Positions 13,190-24,999 are shown, counted from the first letter of the stretch. The stretch is 64,000 nucleotides of DNA from Tubiluchus corallicola (GCA_030141605.1 JAQGDQ010000185.1:1-64000); one strand, 5' to 3'. The notes: a model not told the origin generated them from the letters alone. Made by a program: numbers and translations.

Positions 13190-14390
13190 ACTTCCACTAG
13201 CTAGATCAAATGGCCAGCTATCCACACTATTTCTCAGGATGATTCAAATGTGTTTAGCTGTGTTCAGGTTATAGCCTATTTAGGTGGATTTTGAGGTGAA
13301 TTTGTAGGCTATTTAGTTCAATCTGCTTCGATCATAGCCTTCAAGACTGTAGGGTTGGGGACGAGACTTCAGATTAAATGGTTAGAGCATGATAGATTCT
13401 CTATTCTGTAGCCGGTAATTTCGGGTAATGGGTTGGTCTACACTAGTGTTTTTTGTTGTTTATTTACTCCCCTAGCAGAAGGTTGTGTTGCAGACTTATC
13501 TAAATAGAAAACAATATATGTAACCATAATAAGTGGATATAACCATTAACCTGAACTACTAAACATTCGTACCAACTGTTTAAATACATGTTTAATAAAA
13601 TGTATGTCTTTTCAAGTGTTAGTTTTCACTATACAGCATTCATTTTAGAAGGACTTCATTTTAGCTGACTCGATGACCTGGTAGTCTTTCGCTGACCTGT
13701 CTCTTGCACCCCTTTTTGATATTGCACTTTTTTCTTTTCTATGTGCGTGAAAATTTCACACGTGCATTTAGTTGCATACTTCAAGCAGTTTTACATTTCA
13801 AGATAGCCCAAAAAGAGGTAAAATGCATTATATCTACCACTGCTGACAAAATAATAAGAACGGCTAGGTAAATACGTTTTCAGTCTCAGCACTACAAAAA
13901 ACTTAATTTTGTCTTTTTGCTATAAAAAAGAGATAGCAAAACACATGTGAAGGACAGGCTTTGTTGGCTTTAAAAGTTTATCTAGATTCAGGCTAATCAC
14001 GTAATAAACCATTACCTTGCTTAAGTTTGTGTACCGCAAAATTAATCTTGAGTTAATCTTGAGTTCAGATATTTTTTTATTTCTAATAATGTTGATCTAT
14101 AATGGGAGCTTGGGAAGTTCTATTCGTCACGAAGAATCACCAAAGATAATATGGGCAACTTTTTTAGCCAAGTTAATTCCAGCAATACAAAAAACAATAG
14201 ACACTAAAATAGATTTTTGTTTTTGTGGTAAGAAAGGGCATGTGATAATGTATTAATTTTAGGAAAGCCTGGGAAAATTTTACGCAAAACTTTTGCCCCC
14301 ATGGTTTTGTTGGTATAGGCAGTATAGGCATGGATGTAACAGATCCAGATCTACAGATGTGCTTTATGTAATAATCTTAACGTGATGAAT
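13190..14390. other. Non-coding stretch
   Basis: Nothing recognisable. The 79-codon frame at 14017-14256 has no features that set it apart from chance. Confidence 0.5.
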
Positions 14391-14394
14391 TATT

Positions 14395-14545
14395 ATGCTT
14401 GATACTGTAACACCCGCTGTTCCTCACCGTCAGGGGGTTGCAATACCTCTTCCGGTAGGTTCGAATCCATGCTTCCGGATAGGCCCGAGTAAATGCTGGA
14501 TAATGCCATCATGTAGAAGTTCAGGCCAGCATTTTGTAGAATTCA
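14395..14545 (+). repeat. tRNA-like SINE remnant
   Basis: GGTTCGAATCC (14458-14468) is a perfect RNA polymerase III B box, with GC-richer flanks than the surroundings. A convincing A box about 35 bases upstream is not seen, so this is a degraded SINE head or tRNA pseudogene rather than a working tRNA. Confidence 0.45.
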
Positions 14546-14744
14546 AACTGAGCATTAAAATTTACTGTTCATTACAAAGAAATTACTGTAAAAAGATATG
14601 TCCGTTTGCCTGCTGAATTGTTGACGAGGCCTTTCCATATCAACGGTTTTATCCGTGGTATACAACGCTGATATGCGATGGTTCAAACCATCACAATGTA
14701 GGACGAGATGAAATAAACTGACCGGTAATAAAGTCATAGCGAAA

Positions 14745-14825
14745 ACTCAGACAAAAGTCACAATTTTGGTTAGGCAAAAAAGTAACAAGTCAGTATGAAA
14801 GTCAGGTAATCCAACAAAAGTATTT
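14745..14825 (-). repeat. Degenerate phrase repeat (complement of GACTTTT-type phrases)
   Basis: The plus strand shows ACAAAAGTCACAATTTTGG, then AAAAAAGTAACAAGTCA and GAAAGTCAGG, that is GACTTT-centred phrases on the minus strand. The same phrase type follows the TTAGGG-like arrays at 15966-16060 and 55510-55560, suggesting one repeat family in both orientations. Confidence 0.4.
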
Positions 14826-14961
14826 TTAAAGTAATAAAACAGAAGATATTTTAAATCTGTTATTAACTGACAATACATGACTTGTACAATGTGCATATTG
14901 ACAACACTATTTATATATGATGGCAAGACATGAATGTGAAAAAAATCACGTTTTGTTCACA

Positions 14962-15965
14962 TTCTTAGGGTTAGGGCAGGGGTGTGCAAACTGCGGCCCG
15001 CCAAGAGGTTTGTCAACGTAATGAAAGTGCGGCCCACGCGATCCAGCTGAAGTCCGCGCCAATATTGCAAAGTTAGTGTGGGTAGTTTTTTCCTCTAGAT
15101 CGGATGGCATTAACCTTTAGAAATGCGAGAAGCAATCTGATGGGCTGGTAGGAAGACCAATTAGCCAATCTCTAGGCTTCTATTATCGGGCCTGTTGATC
15201 TGTCCAGTCGTCTTCTTGGTCATAGCAGGTAGAACATTTTGACTTGGGTATTTTACGAAATAAATTATAAATAAATAAAGTACAAATAACATTATAATAT
15301 AACAAGTATAAATTATCTACCTACTGTGACCAAGAAGACGACTGACACAACAATTTGTAAGCAGCCAGCAAGCTGAAAAAGTGTGGTCATCCCTGATATG
15401 GTGGGATTCCAAGATTTTAGTTTCAGCTTAGGCTCTGTAGTACGCGCTTCAATCAGCGGCTATTTCATCGGTTCATCAGATGCAGGGTTCTTATAGATCA
15501 GAATCATGGATAAGAAAAAGAGGAAGATTGAAGAAGAACAGCGAATCAAGACAGATTAATATGCACTGTACTACACAGACTGTGTGATACACATTACTAA
15601 TATGCATTGTAATGAAATTACCACTATCAGTCGTTAAAGTAGAAATATATGGTTTTTAATATAAATTTTAACAACTTCTAAAATAGTTTCCTGAGCGTAG
15701 TAGTGCAGTAGTAATGATGTGCGCAAACCGGATGCAAAAAAATTGTTATTAGGTCCTACTATACTTGGCTCCTTAACCAAACCGCATGTGGCCCGGCTAG
15801 TCAGATAATTTACACCCCCCTTGGTTAGGGGTTATGTTTAGGACTTGGGTTCTCGTCCTGGTTAGCAGTTAGGGTTATGGTTAGAGTTAGGGTTAGGGTT
15901 AGGATTCGTGCGAGGGGTTAGACTTATGGTTAGAATTAAGGTTACAGTTAGGGCTAGAGTAATTT
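14962..15965 (+). repeat. Telomere-like TTAGGG array, split by a hAT insertion
   Basis: TTAGGGTTAGGG ends at 14976 and the array resumes at 15823 with GGTTAGGG, then runs to about 15960 as GTTAGGG, GGTTATG, AGAGTTAGG and similar degenerate units. The two halves flank the mobile element exactly. The array is internal, so it is interstitial and not a chromosome end within this window. Confidence 0.7.
14977..15822. mobile_element. Non-autonomous hAT-type DNA transposon (846 bp)
   Basis: The left end reads CAGGGGTGTGCAAACTGCGG followed by CCCG; the right end, reverse-complemented, reads AAGGGGGGTGTAAATT and carries CCGGGCCACATGCGG inside. The GGGTGTGCAAACT...GCGGCCC style end is known from animal hAT elements. 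An 8-bp direct duplication GGTTAGGG flanks it (14969-14976 and 15823-15830), the size hAT makes, though the host array repeats this motif so some agreement could be fortuitous. An internal 18-bp perfect inverted repeat (15205-15222 with 15327-15344) brackets an AT-rich spacer. No transposase frame is present, so any movement would need an enzyme supplied from elsewhere. Confidence 0.75.
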
Positions 15966-16065
15966 CCTTTATAACTAAGTGACTATTTTCCTGTGACTTT
16001 TTTCTGTAACGTTTTACCTGTGCCTTTTTACCTGAGACTTTATTACCTGTGTTTAATAACATTTT
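15966..16065 (+). repeat. Phrase-repeat tail after the TTAGGG array
   Basis: Successive phrases CCTGTGACTTTTTTCTGTAA, TTACCTGTGCCTTT, TTACCTGAGACTTTATT and ACCTGTGTTTAAT form a loose repeat of about 20 bases. A comparable tail follows the array at 55470, so array and tail probably belong to one dispersed unit. Confidence 0.5.
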
Positions 16066-16069
16066 GCCT

Positions 16070-16955
16070 ATGTTACAATAGTATAACATGCTTAGGTTAT
16101 GAACCGTTATTTAGAATCGTAGACGAAATATTAATCCTACAAGAAGGATTAAAATTTAGGCTCAATTTTTTTAATTATACTTGATTTATAAACTCACCTC
16201 ATTAGCGAAATTCTACTTTCACAAGTTCACGCCAGATTTTTTTGTTCCCAAAGCACATTCTCGTCTTGCTTATTCAAAACAGCTTGGACTGGAAAGTGTT
16301 TAAGAATGACTTTAGCTTTTAGAGGCAGAACACCAAGTTTATTCGAAAGCCCATTGTTTGCTTTTTCACTGAAGTGCATTTTCGAACTCGATTTTTTCTT
16401 TTGAATTAGAAACAATACTCATTTCAAAACAACGCAGCTAATTACGGTTTATTAAACATGAGAAATCTATTTTTGTAGATGTTACTTAAACTTTCAAATT
16501 TCTAAATCTAAATTAATTACTGACTGTGGTATTAAAACTTGAATCGAGACTTGCTAAAGGGCCGAGGTTATTTTGTTTAGCTTTAGCTCCTCTCAGGTCT
16601 TTCATTTTTATAAGAAAACCACAGCATGATTATATTATTAGCATAATTTAGAAGTCTGAAGACAGCAAAATTGAAAATAGGTAGCTTAAAAACAGAAAAC
16701 GTTTTCTTTTCAGGAATATGTCTGTGTGGTGATATATGTAGTGTCGCGAGGCTGAGTTGGTGAGTTTCGCTCTGTTTTGCTTTCAAAGTTTCACTTACTC
16801 AAGGACACGGAATGTTCGGCTTGTATGTTCTTTCAAAACAAAATGTAATAATCTTACCTGCAGCAAACTTTCTGATTTGCTTAGATTAAACATTTACTTG
16901 TCTTAATATACGAACGTTTTTTATGACTTACCTGTCTTACTGTAATAATATATAA
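16070..16955. other. AT-rich non-coding stretch
   Basis: No gene or repeat recognised; short frames only. Confidence 0.45.
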
Positions 16956-16959
16956 ATGC

Positions 16960-17420
16960 CACATTCTGCATCCTTGAGTCCGATGGTTGCTGGTGATGGT
17001 TTAAGTGCCAGACAGGACGAGACTGACCCGTCCTACCAGGACTTGTCGCCCAACTGTTTCCGGCGCCAACGTGGGTCTGGTAGCCCCTCAAGAGTAGATT
17101 GCTCTTTATGTTTTTTGTTTAGCAAGATACTTGTTCAATTCAATCAGAAAGCTTCCTTCACACTTACGAAACGTTAACAGTCTGATGGTTTCGAAGTTTA
17201 CTCTTTTATTCAACGATTAGTAGATTAGTTATGCATTTTGATGCCGCTCTTTTAAAACTGATTTAATGTCTCCCAGCCGTTTGATTTAGTAGTCGTCAAT
17301 TCTTAAAGAAGTGGCGGTAGGACCAATACCTCTCACCCACCGATAACGCTGTTCCAAGTAGTCCAGGATTTTTTTAACTACCCTGGTGGCGAAAACATGA
17401 CGGAAGAACAACACCCAAGC
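16960..17420. other. GC-richer patches of unknown nature
   Basis: Two patches (16960-17100 and 17300-17410) stand out from the AT-rich background. The first has CAGGACGAGACTGACCCGTC and CCAGGACTTGTCGCCC; the second has CCAGGATTTTTTTAACTACC followed by CTGGTGGCG, which can fold on itself. A 73-codon frame covers the first (16956-17177). They may be degraded mobile or coding fragments; I cannot assign them. Confidence 0.3.
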
Positions 17421-17429
17421 GGACTTTTA

Positions 17430-18615
17430 ATTTTTTGATTATAATTTCAAATTATTTTAATTCTGTGCATTTGTATTCTGTGCATATGACATCTAAAGCA
17501 GATTTTCCTAAAATCCAATCTTAAATTTTTGTCTTATCATTTTCGCACTCACGGTACTACTCTGTTTGGAAAAGGCAAAGGCATTATGCTGATGACCGTG
17601 TCTCATGTTTGAAGATTACCTTTGGTAATAAAGTTAGTTTTCGCCCAAAACTATTTAATGTAGGTAGTAGGCTATGCCGTAGCCTATGCTGTAGACTGCG
17701 ATGTTACAAAACTGCACAAAATAATTAAGTATATACATATATACTTAATATATTACAAATATGAATAAACATTGAACATTTTCAAATTAAATAAACAGCA
17801 CAAAATACCCTTTTAATGTAATTAAATTCGCACTTTTATTTTAAACATAAAGTAAATTGGTATTTTTTTCACAGATATAGTTTTGGTGATCAAAATTAAT
17901 GGTAATGTAACCCAGATTAACTTTTGCTGTTAAACAATCTTTTGGAACGAGTAGTTGGCAACGAGATTTATTCAGAAGGGCTGTTGCCTAGTTTTTTATG
18001 GTTTTGTTCTCAACAGAGAAAAGGGAGAATATAAATTTAAAATGTGGCTAAAACAACAGCTTTTATTTAGTAATGAAAGAGTGACGATATTGTTGGATTA
18101 ATAGTTTGAGAAGTGATTCTATTTCGCCTTGATCCTCTTCTCGTTCTCGTTGTTCATGTAGTACGTTTTTGTGACGTCACAATACAGAGTTACCCCGTAT
18201 CCAAAAATTTAGCGATAAAACGGTTCCATAGCAACGATAAACGGCATTGTAAATGACGTATCTAGGCAGTTCATTAGAAAAAATAAGCGAGTAACCAGTG
18301 TTTCGTGTTCCGGACTAGTTTTGAAAAAACTGTTACTTTACGCTTAGAAAATTTGCAGTGCCAATTGATGTACTCTGCTTTTCTTGAGGTTCTTAAAAAC
18401 TGTGAATGATTATTGTTTAAGTAGCGCATTGTCAGATAAGTAACACTAAAAAATAAAAACCAACTCATGCACTTTGTATTTCAAATATTTCATATTTTAT
18501 TTTGCATTAGTATAGGTAAACTTTGTTACACCTCCACCCTTCCCCCACACCAAGACATGAGAACGCCTCTGGAAGTGCTAAATAGAGCTCCAGTTCTCAA
18601 ATCATCTCTAAGAAC
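17430..18615. other. AT-rich non-coding stretch with small palindromes
   Basis: Holds TAGGCTATGCCGTAGCCTA (17668-17686) and a near-perfect AT palindrome around 17725-17750 (TAAGTATATA / TATATACTTA). No gene seen. Confidence 0.5.
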
Positions 18616-18620
18616 GGGTT

Positions 18621-18950
<330 letters not shown>

Positions 18951-18954
18951 TTTT

Positions 18955-20305
18955 TTCTCTTCTGTTCATATGATAACAATTCTGGTGTACCAAATTGCTC
19001 AGTTTGGAATCTTTGTTGGAAACGTGGGAAATGCCGAACATATCCAACAATACCAAACCATTACCCAGGAAAAGGCTTCGATGAAAATCTAAATGTTTTA
19101 GATGTGCCACGTTGCTTTGTGGGCATCCCAGGCTTATGGATGTATAGTACAATTTTTTACCAATCATTTGCATTTTTTTCTTGCCATACGTAACCTCATA
19201 AATAACTGTATTTATATTCACTTGCTTAAACTCTGAAAATTTTTGATTCTCTGATTTGAAGTGTTTTGCTCGAATCAAAAGCTTTCATCGCAGACAGACC
19301 TTGTCGCCCTACTTTTGCTCTATTGCCTTTTAATGACGGTTTGGCAAAAACTTGTATAAATATTATTCAACAACACAGCCAGCTCTATTAGATGTGGTAA
19401 TAGAAACATAACTGAACGGTTTTGTTATGATAGATGGAGCATGGAGTCATCTATGATATTAATTACGTCATCAACTGATGGGAGTCATCACTGAAAGAGT
19501 GAAGCCATGTTTTAGTGCAGCTGCAATCTGTAGTAAAATGTTCACAGCTTCTTCAATGTTTTGCTAGGACGCTCTGCGTACGGTTTTTATCATGTTTATC
19601 ATCTCAATTGTCAGTAAAATTTACGGGGGAAGGGCTATTAATAAAATTCATGGGGTGGGGAGGGGGGGGAAGGGGTTAGTATCCGTAACACACGAATTTA
19701 GTATATGACAGGAAACCATGAAAAATCTTTATTGTTTTAACACAGCCATTGTAGAAAATTTATAGATGATTGATGTACTTGTAGAGAACTTGTAAGAAAT
19801 TTGTAGCTTGGGTGGCATTTTTAGACTAAGGTTAAAAATCAGCTGCTTCACTCTGGTGGTTAGAACAAGAAGAGAATACGAAAACTGTGGTGAATTGTAA
19901 AACACTTTATTTATTCGATTTAGTCCAAACAGTTTAGTCTAGTCGTAACGCGCCCGTTAGCTACCCAGGTCACATGCACTTACTGAGCCTACCTGATTGA
20001 TAAGTGAATCTTACTAGCAGATTATGTAACCATGTGTGGGAAGCCCAGCAAGCATAGGTGACAAAGCAACAGTGACCAAGGCAACAACCTGGATGAAAGC
20101 TGGGTCAAGTGATAATAATGAAGAAAATTAAGAAATTGAAATACAGGTAGCAGCACATGTTCAATCGGTGAAAATGCGCGACTCCCATCACTGTGGTTGC
20201 ATGTCACAGATCGGAACTAGTTATGTGACTGCAATCTTGCATCTATTTAAAGGCTACTGCAAAAGACATTTTAAGTATTTTTTGTAAATTCACAAAGCTG
20301 TACGT
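18955..20305. other. Non-coding stretch
   Basis: Apart from the G-rich tract, only a weak A-box-like TCGTAACGCGCCCGT at about 19942, without a B box. The 124-codon minus frame ending at 18904 is extended by the microsatellite and looks spurious. Confidence 0.4.
19651..19676 (+). other. G-quadruplex motif
   Basis: GGGG-T-GGGG-A-GGGGGGGG-AA-GGGG has four runs of at least four G with one- or two-base loops, a textbook quadruplex-forming tract. More G runs (GGGGGAAGGG) lie at 19625-19634. Confidence 0.75.
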
Positions 20306-20310
20306 TACGT

Positions 20311-20406
20311 CATCATCATCATCATCATTATCATCATCATCATCGTCGTCGTCGTCGTCGAAGTCATCATCATCATCATCATCAACAACAACAACATCAT
20401 CGTCAT
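20311..20406 (+). repeat. (ATC)n / (GTC)n / (AAC)n compound microsatellite
   Basis: Imperfect CAT units, then five GTC units, then CAT again and a short CAA run. Acidic frames on the minus strand are translated repeat. Confidence 0.9.
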
Positions 20407-21239
20407 CAAGTTTTATATCCAAGTAAAACAATCAGAAACTGTAAACGGGGAGTGTAGATAATCCAGTTATTGAGAGACCAGTTTTCGCAATGCTGGTAAT
20501 GTGGTTCTACCAGCTAAGTAAAGAAGTAATTTGGAATTGTTTAGCTCAGAGATTTTTAGGAATTTTATGAGATTGTCATTGTATATCGTTTTTAAGTATT
20601 TCTAAAAAGCAGTCAAACATTTGCGAAAAATCGTGAATTTCCAATAATCATAAATTTTTTTTATTAAACGAAAGCAAAAACTGTAACTGGTGAGTACAAC
20701 AAATTTGGGAAACCAATATTTCGCAGACAATATGGAGTTTGACAGTTAAGTGATGTGCAGCTGTTTGAGAATTTTCAGATATTCGTCAGGTATTTTCAGA
20801 AATATTATTAGGTGGTCCATTAGAAAAAATTAAAATGTTAAAACACGCAAAACGTCAAGTCAGCTTTACCTGAGTATTCATTGTTGGCGTGGTTTAGGTA
20901 AATGCTAATGCCTGTGTATTTAAGGACCCTGGGGCTTTTTTCTGCATGACTAGGTAATCATGCCGGACATTCTGGTATTTATTTTAACAAGGCAATTATT
21001 ACCGCTTTGTGTTGACGTGTTAATTTTCCGTCCAATTAGCTGCGTTACCTGCTAAATTGAAATAAATTGTTGCAGAATTAACAAGCGGAAAAGTGTCAGA
21101 CGTTTTAGAAATGTTATTTGAAGGTCGCAAATTAAGTTGCTGCTGCAAACGTTGACACAAATTTATTTAATCATTAACAAAAAATAATAAATAAGCAATA
21201 ACAAAATTAACACAATAGCTGCAGCATTAACAGGAGATA

Positions 21240-21485
21240 TATCAAAAGCAACAACAACGCCAAGAGGCGGCAACAATGGCAGCGCAGCTGTACTGGTACC
21301 AACAACAACAGCAGCAGCAGCAGCAGCAATGACAGCATCTACAGTAACACTAATATTCACATTAACAACACTGTAACAAGAGCACCAATAACAAAACCAG
21401 GCAGTGATGACAGCAATGACAACGACAACATAGCGACAACGACAATGTCAATAACAACAACAGCAATAACTGAAAAGTCAACAGC
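21240..21485 (+). repeat. Degenerate (AAC)n / (AGC)n tract
   Basis: CAA and CAG triplets dominate, with a pure AGC run at 21310-21328 and interspersed ACAATGAC-type units. The Ala/Val-rich minus frame at 21360-21163 is explained by the repeat. Confidence 0.75.
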
Positions 21486-21489
21486 GATA

Positions 21490-22740
21490 AGAAAACAAAA
21501 ATAAAAGTAATTTGACGTATTTGTTTTCAATTATAAAAGATCAATTAATTATTAGTGGTCGTTGGTAGGTTAGGCCTCTTTACTCGATGAAATTAGTTCT
21601 TCCGTCTCTATCTAGTGGTCTTAGCTAAAAAATGCGTGTTTATTCCTGAAATCCAATATTTATTCTTACTTGTTTAGTGACCACGGATTGATTAGCTATA
21701 AAAACGCCGTCGATTGCCTTATTGAGCTTGAACCTTTTTATTTTGGCTTTGCTTTAAAAAAGTTTGTAAGTGGCGTGAAAGGCAGCATGACGCACCACAA
21801 AATCACCCATCGCAGACATGCTGAACCTCTAAAAAGCAAACGCAGAATTTCTGCAATGTGGTACTACAAATGCGAGCGAACCATTAGTTTCCCATGCATG
21901 GATGCTTTTACAAAACTCAAACTAGAACTCCCTTGTCATCATCATACATCATCAACGTCAAAAGTCGAAACATTGCAAAAGAAGTTGAGTTGAAACCGTG
22001 CGGTACATCTAGCTGTGCTGAATGATTTCATTCTTTGAAAATCCGGCATGCTAGTAACGTCAACTTAAAACTAATGGCGCAACGAAAAACAAACGAGTTT
22101 TAAGGCGAGTTTTGTGGATTTAGATTTATTGAAAACACTTGTTTTTAAAACACGGATTGAACTGATTAAGGAAGTTTGTTTTCCAGCCGGTTCTTGTTCC
22201 ATTGCATCCGCTTTGGACTAAATAAACATTCAGACAACACTGAAATGTTAGTTCAAAAGCTTAGCTAAGAACGTTAAAGAAATTTTCGAGTAGAGTAGTT
22301 TAGTGTTAGGACGTTGAGATTGGCATCATTAATCAGTTTAAACAGATGAACTAAATACTGATTGATTGGTTACACATCTGACGAATGCCAATAATTTTTC
22401 ACGTTTTTTTTCAAAAAGCAAACTATAGTGAATTAATAATTTACCGAGTTAGTAAATTAACAATTATACTGCCTAACTTTATTATTTAGATACTGCTGTT
22501 AGAACTTTCCACTAAATTAAAATAATTCGGCACTCATTTAGCATTGTTATTAAGTTAAGTGTTATTGGTATTTTTGTGGTTCTTAGGAATTCTTTTTGAT
22601 GTATTAATGATGAACGTTATCATCTTAATCATCATCATCGTCATCATCAGCATGGTCATCACCTTCGCCATCATCGGCAGTATTGTTGCCGTATCATCGC
22701 CACCACTACCATCGTCATTATTATGGTCATCATTAGCAAA
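21490..22740. other. Stretch with one unremarkable ORF and a CAT-rich patch
   Basis: A 107-codon plus frame (21670-21993; e.g. MWYYKCERTISFPCMDAF) has more balanced composition than its neighbours but no recognised domain, and frames of this length are expected by chance here. 22620-22740 is a degenerate CAT-rich patch. Confidence 0.35.
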
Positions 22741-22744
22741 ATTG

Positions 22745-22967
22745 TTAGGTAAGTGAGTAAGTAAATAAAATTTATTTAACTTTGCTTATAACATAGAAAA
22801 TGTACCTTTAAAGTTAATATTACGGCCAATACATTAAGATAAAATCAATAAATAAAGTGCACTTACACAATTATTATATATATAGCTTTAATATTAGCTT
22901 CAAAGGTAGTATTTTCCATGTTATAAACACCGTTAAATAAATTTTATTTACTTACTCACTTACCTAA
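22745..22967. mobile_element. MITE with long terminal inverted repeats
   Basis: A 36-base perfect inverted repeat forms the ends (22745-22780 and 22932-22967; outer bases TTAGGTAAGTGAGTAAGTAA). A second, slightly diverged arm lies inside (GCTTATAACATAGAAAATG against GTTTATAACATGGAAAATAC), giving about 65 bases of near-perfect pairing around an AT-rich centre. If the ends are at GGTAAGTGAG, the flanks are TA on both sides, as in Tc1/mariner-type insertions. No coding capacity. Confidence 0.8.
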
Positions 22968-23479
22968 TTTTTTCATAGTATCATATACTAATTGTACTGT
23001 ATACTTATTGTACCAATAAGCTATCATATATATGACCAGCATACATACAGCACACAGTTGCAGATGATGAGATGATGACAAATCGAACTCGCCATAAATT
23101 CCCGACAGCTTCTTTCAATTGCATTCCTGGACATTCAGAAATGTAGCTACACGAATTGCGACATTTGGCATTGGTGATGATAACTAGATTAGCCTTCAAT
23201 AAGGCCACTAGGTTATATGCCAGAGCTTGCAAATTATGAAGCCAATCAGCTGCGCTGCATCAGATATTAACTTATAGATTAGTTCTTTATAACCCTAAAA
23301 TAGTTTTGTAAATAGAAAACGCATAGAAGTATTTTTAAAACAGGGAGAGAAAGAGGGAGTAACCAGTCCACAGTCCAATATCTCAAAACTATTCTATAGA
23401 TTGGGACGCGTGTGGTTTTGAAAATGTGGATGCGCTGGCAGTTTCTGTTGTGAGGGCAAAACATTTCTAGTTACAGTTA

Positions 23480-23693
23480 AGTGGCGTTTATCAGACATCC
23501 GGAATGCGTATGCGCTATGGGGGTGCGGAAAAGATAAAATAGGTTTACATATTTTCAATGCACTCGTTTATCAGATCTGCGTTATGCGTTATTTTTTTCT
23601 GCAGTTATTCTTATTGATTTTCTATTCCGCAGCTATTCCGCAGTTGGATAACCTATAACGCATACGCATTCCGGATGCTAGCTAAACGTTACT
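23480..23693. mobile_element. Harbinger-like MITE (214 bp) with TTA duplications
   Basis: The ends AGTGGCGTTTATCAGACATC and AGTAACGTTTAGCTAGCATC (the latter reverse-complemented) both run on into CCGGAATGCGTATGCGYTATRG, so the last 22 bases or so of the arms are almost identical. TTA directly flanks both ends (23477-23479 and 23694-23696), the 3-bp target site typical of PIF/Harbinger. The interior repeats CCGCAG and TTATGCGTTA motifs. No open frame of note. Confidence 0.8.
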
Positions 23694-23699
23694 TTACAC

Positions 23700-24510
23700 G
23701 TTTTTGTCAATAAAAAGCAATTTTTAAAACAAAAAATATATTGATACCAATCTCAAGCATTTCTCTGACTTTTTATATCTTACGTCGGTTATTATAGGCT
23801 TAGTATTTTTATTATTATTATGGCAGGATTGATGTTTCTTTCTATGTAAGGATTAATGTTTCTTTCTAGAATTGCTAGACAGGCAAATGTTTCTTGCGTA
23901 CAACATAAGCTGAATATATTAAATACACAATATTAAAAAAATTCGTAGCCATGGCAAGAGAACGAACGACTTAAAAGTTCAACAAATTGTAAAAACAATT
24001 CCGAGAAAAAACACTCTCACTGGAATTGTCTCAGATGATCTGCATTATTAATTTCAAAAGTTTGACAATCTAAACTCTCCCGATGGCATGATAAATTTAG
24101 TGTTCATCATAGATTTCTCTGCAAAAATTGTTTTCATATTTCTCTCACACTCTTGTTTTCCTGGGGCTTTTTATTGTCACTTCCACATTTACTTCATTCG
24201 TAAATCATGATTCGTTGCATAATTGTCGCCATGGCAAAACTCGCCAGCTCAGTGCCCTAGGCTGCAAGTTAGTTCTACTCGTGTTTTTTACCAACAGGTG
24301 ATGTGATCATAGGTGACACGTTACTCAAAAAAGTCAGCAGTGAAAAGTGTCTGGGTCATGTAATTGACTCGTCTCGTCTCATTTCATCTTATCTAGTCTT
24401 ATTTTTTTATCTTTGTTTATTCGCTGTTTAACATAAGAACGCTAATAGGCTGACGTTATAAACACACAATTAAATAAATTTAAATAACAGACTTGAAAAA
24501 CAGGATATAT
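23700..24510. other. AT-rich non-coding stretch
   Basis: Nothing recognisable. GATTGATGTTTCTTTCTA and GATTAATGTTTCTTTCTA form a short tandem pair at 23827-23866. Confidence 0.45.
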
Positions 24511-24514
24511 GAAA

Positions 24515-24600
24515 AAGTAGGAATACAGCCCGGGTCTGAACCACGGACTTTTGCTTATACGTCCACCGTATTCGCCAGGGATCAAGGCAGTCCAAAATTC
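24515..24600 (-). repeat. tRNA-derived SINE-like piece
   Basis: The minus strand carries a B box GGTTCAGACCC (24542-24532) followed by GGGCTGTATTC, with CTGGCGAATACGGTGG upstream as a possible A-box region. The B-box flank GAATACAGCC (plus) recurs at 44642-44651 with the same spacing, indicating a shared family. Confidence 0.5.
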
Positions 24601-24789
24601 ATCCATTATGCCCCGTTTATACATAGGTATGTGTAAACACACGCGAACCAATGTTTTTCTTGTATGTTATTTACTGTAGTATTTAATTTCGTAGGGTACA
24701 AGGTGTTATGTTGCTATGTTTGGCATGTTACAGCCACCACCTTCAGGTATGTCCAAGGTTAGTCAAATTGAATGGAAATTCTGTCAATC

Positions 24790-24894
24790 TGCAGCAGCTG
24801 CTGATGATGATGATGACGGTGTCATCGTCATCGTCGTTGTTGCTTGTTTTGCTGTAGCTGTTGTGGTCGCGGTCTTGGTCTTGGTAACGATAAC

Positions 24895-24964
<70 letters not shown>

Positions 24965-24995
24965 GCTGCTGAAGCTGCTGCTGCTGCTGCTGCTG
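24790..24995 (+). repeat. Compound trinucleotide microsatellite
   Basis: Runs of GAT, GTC/ATC, GTT, GTA (about 24896-24931), GTT and CTG follow one another. Poly-Val and poly-Thr or poly-Asn frames on both strands are artefacts of the tract. Confidence 0.9.
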
Positions 24996-24999
24996 GTAT

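Noticed and set aside
15862-16089. 75-codon ORF over the TTAGGG array
   Set aside because: The reading (NPNPNSNHNPN) is the translated repeat.
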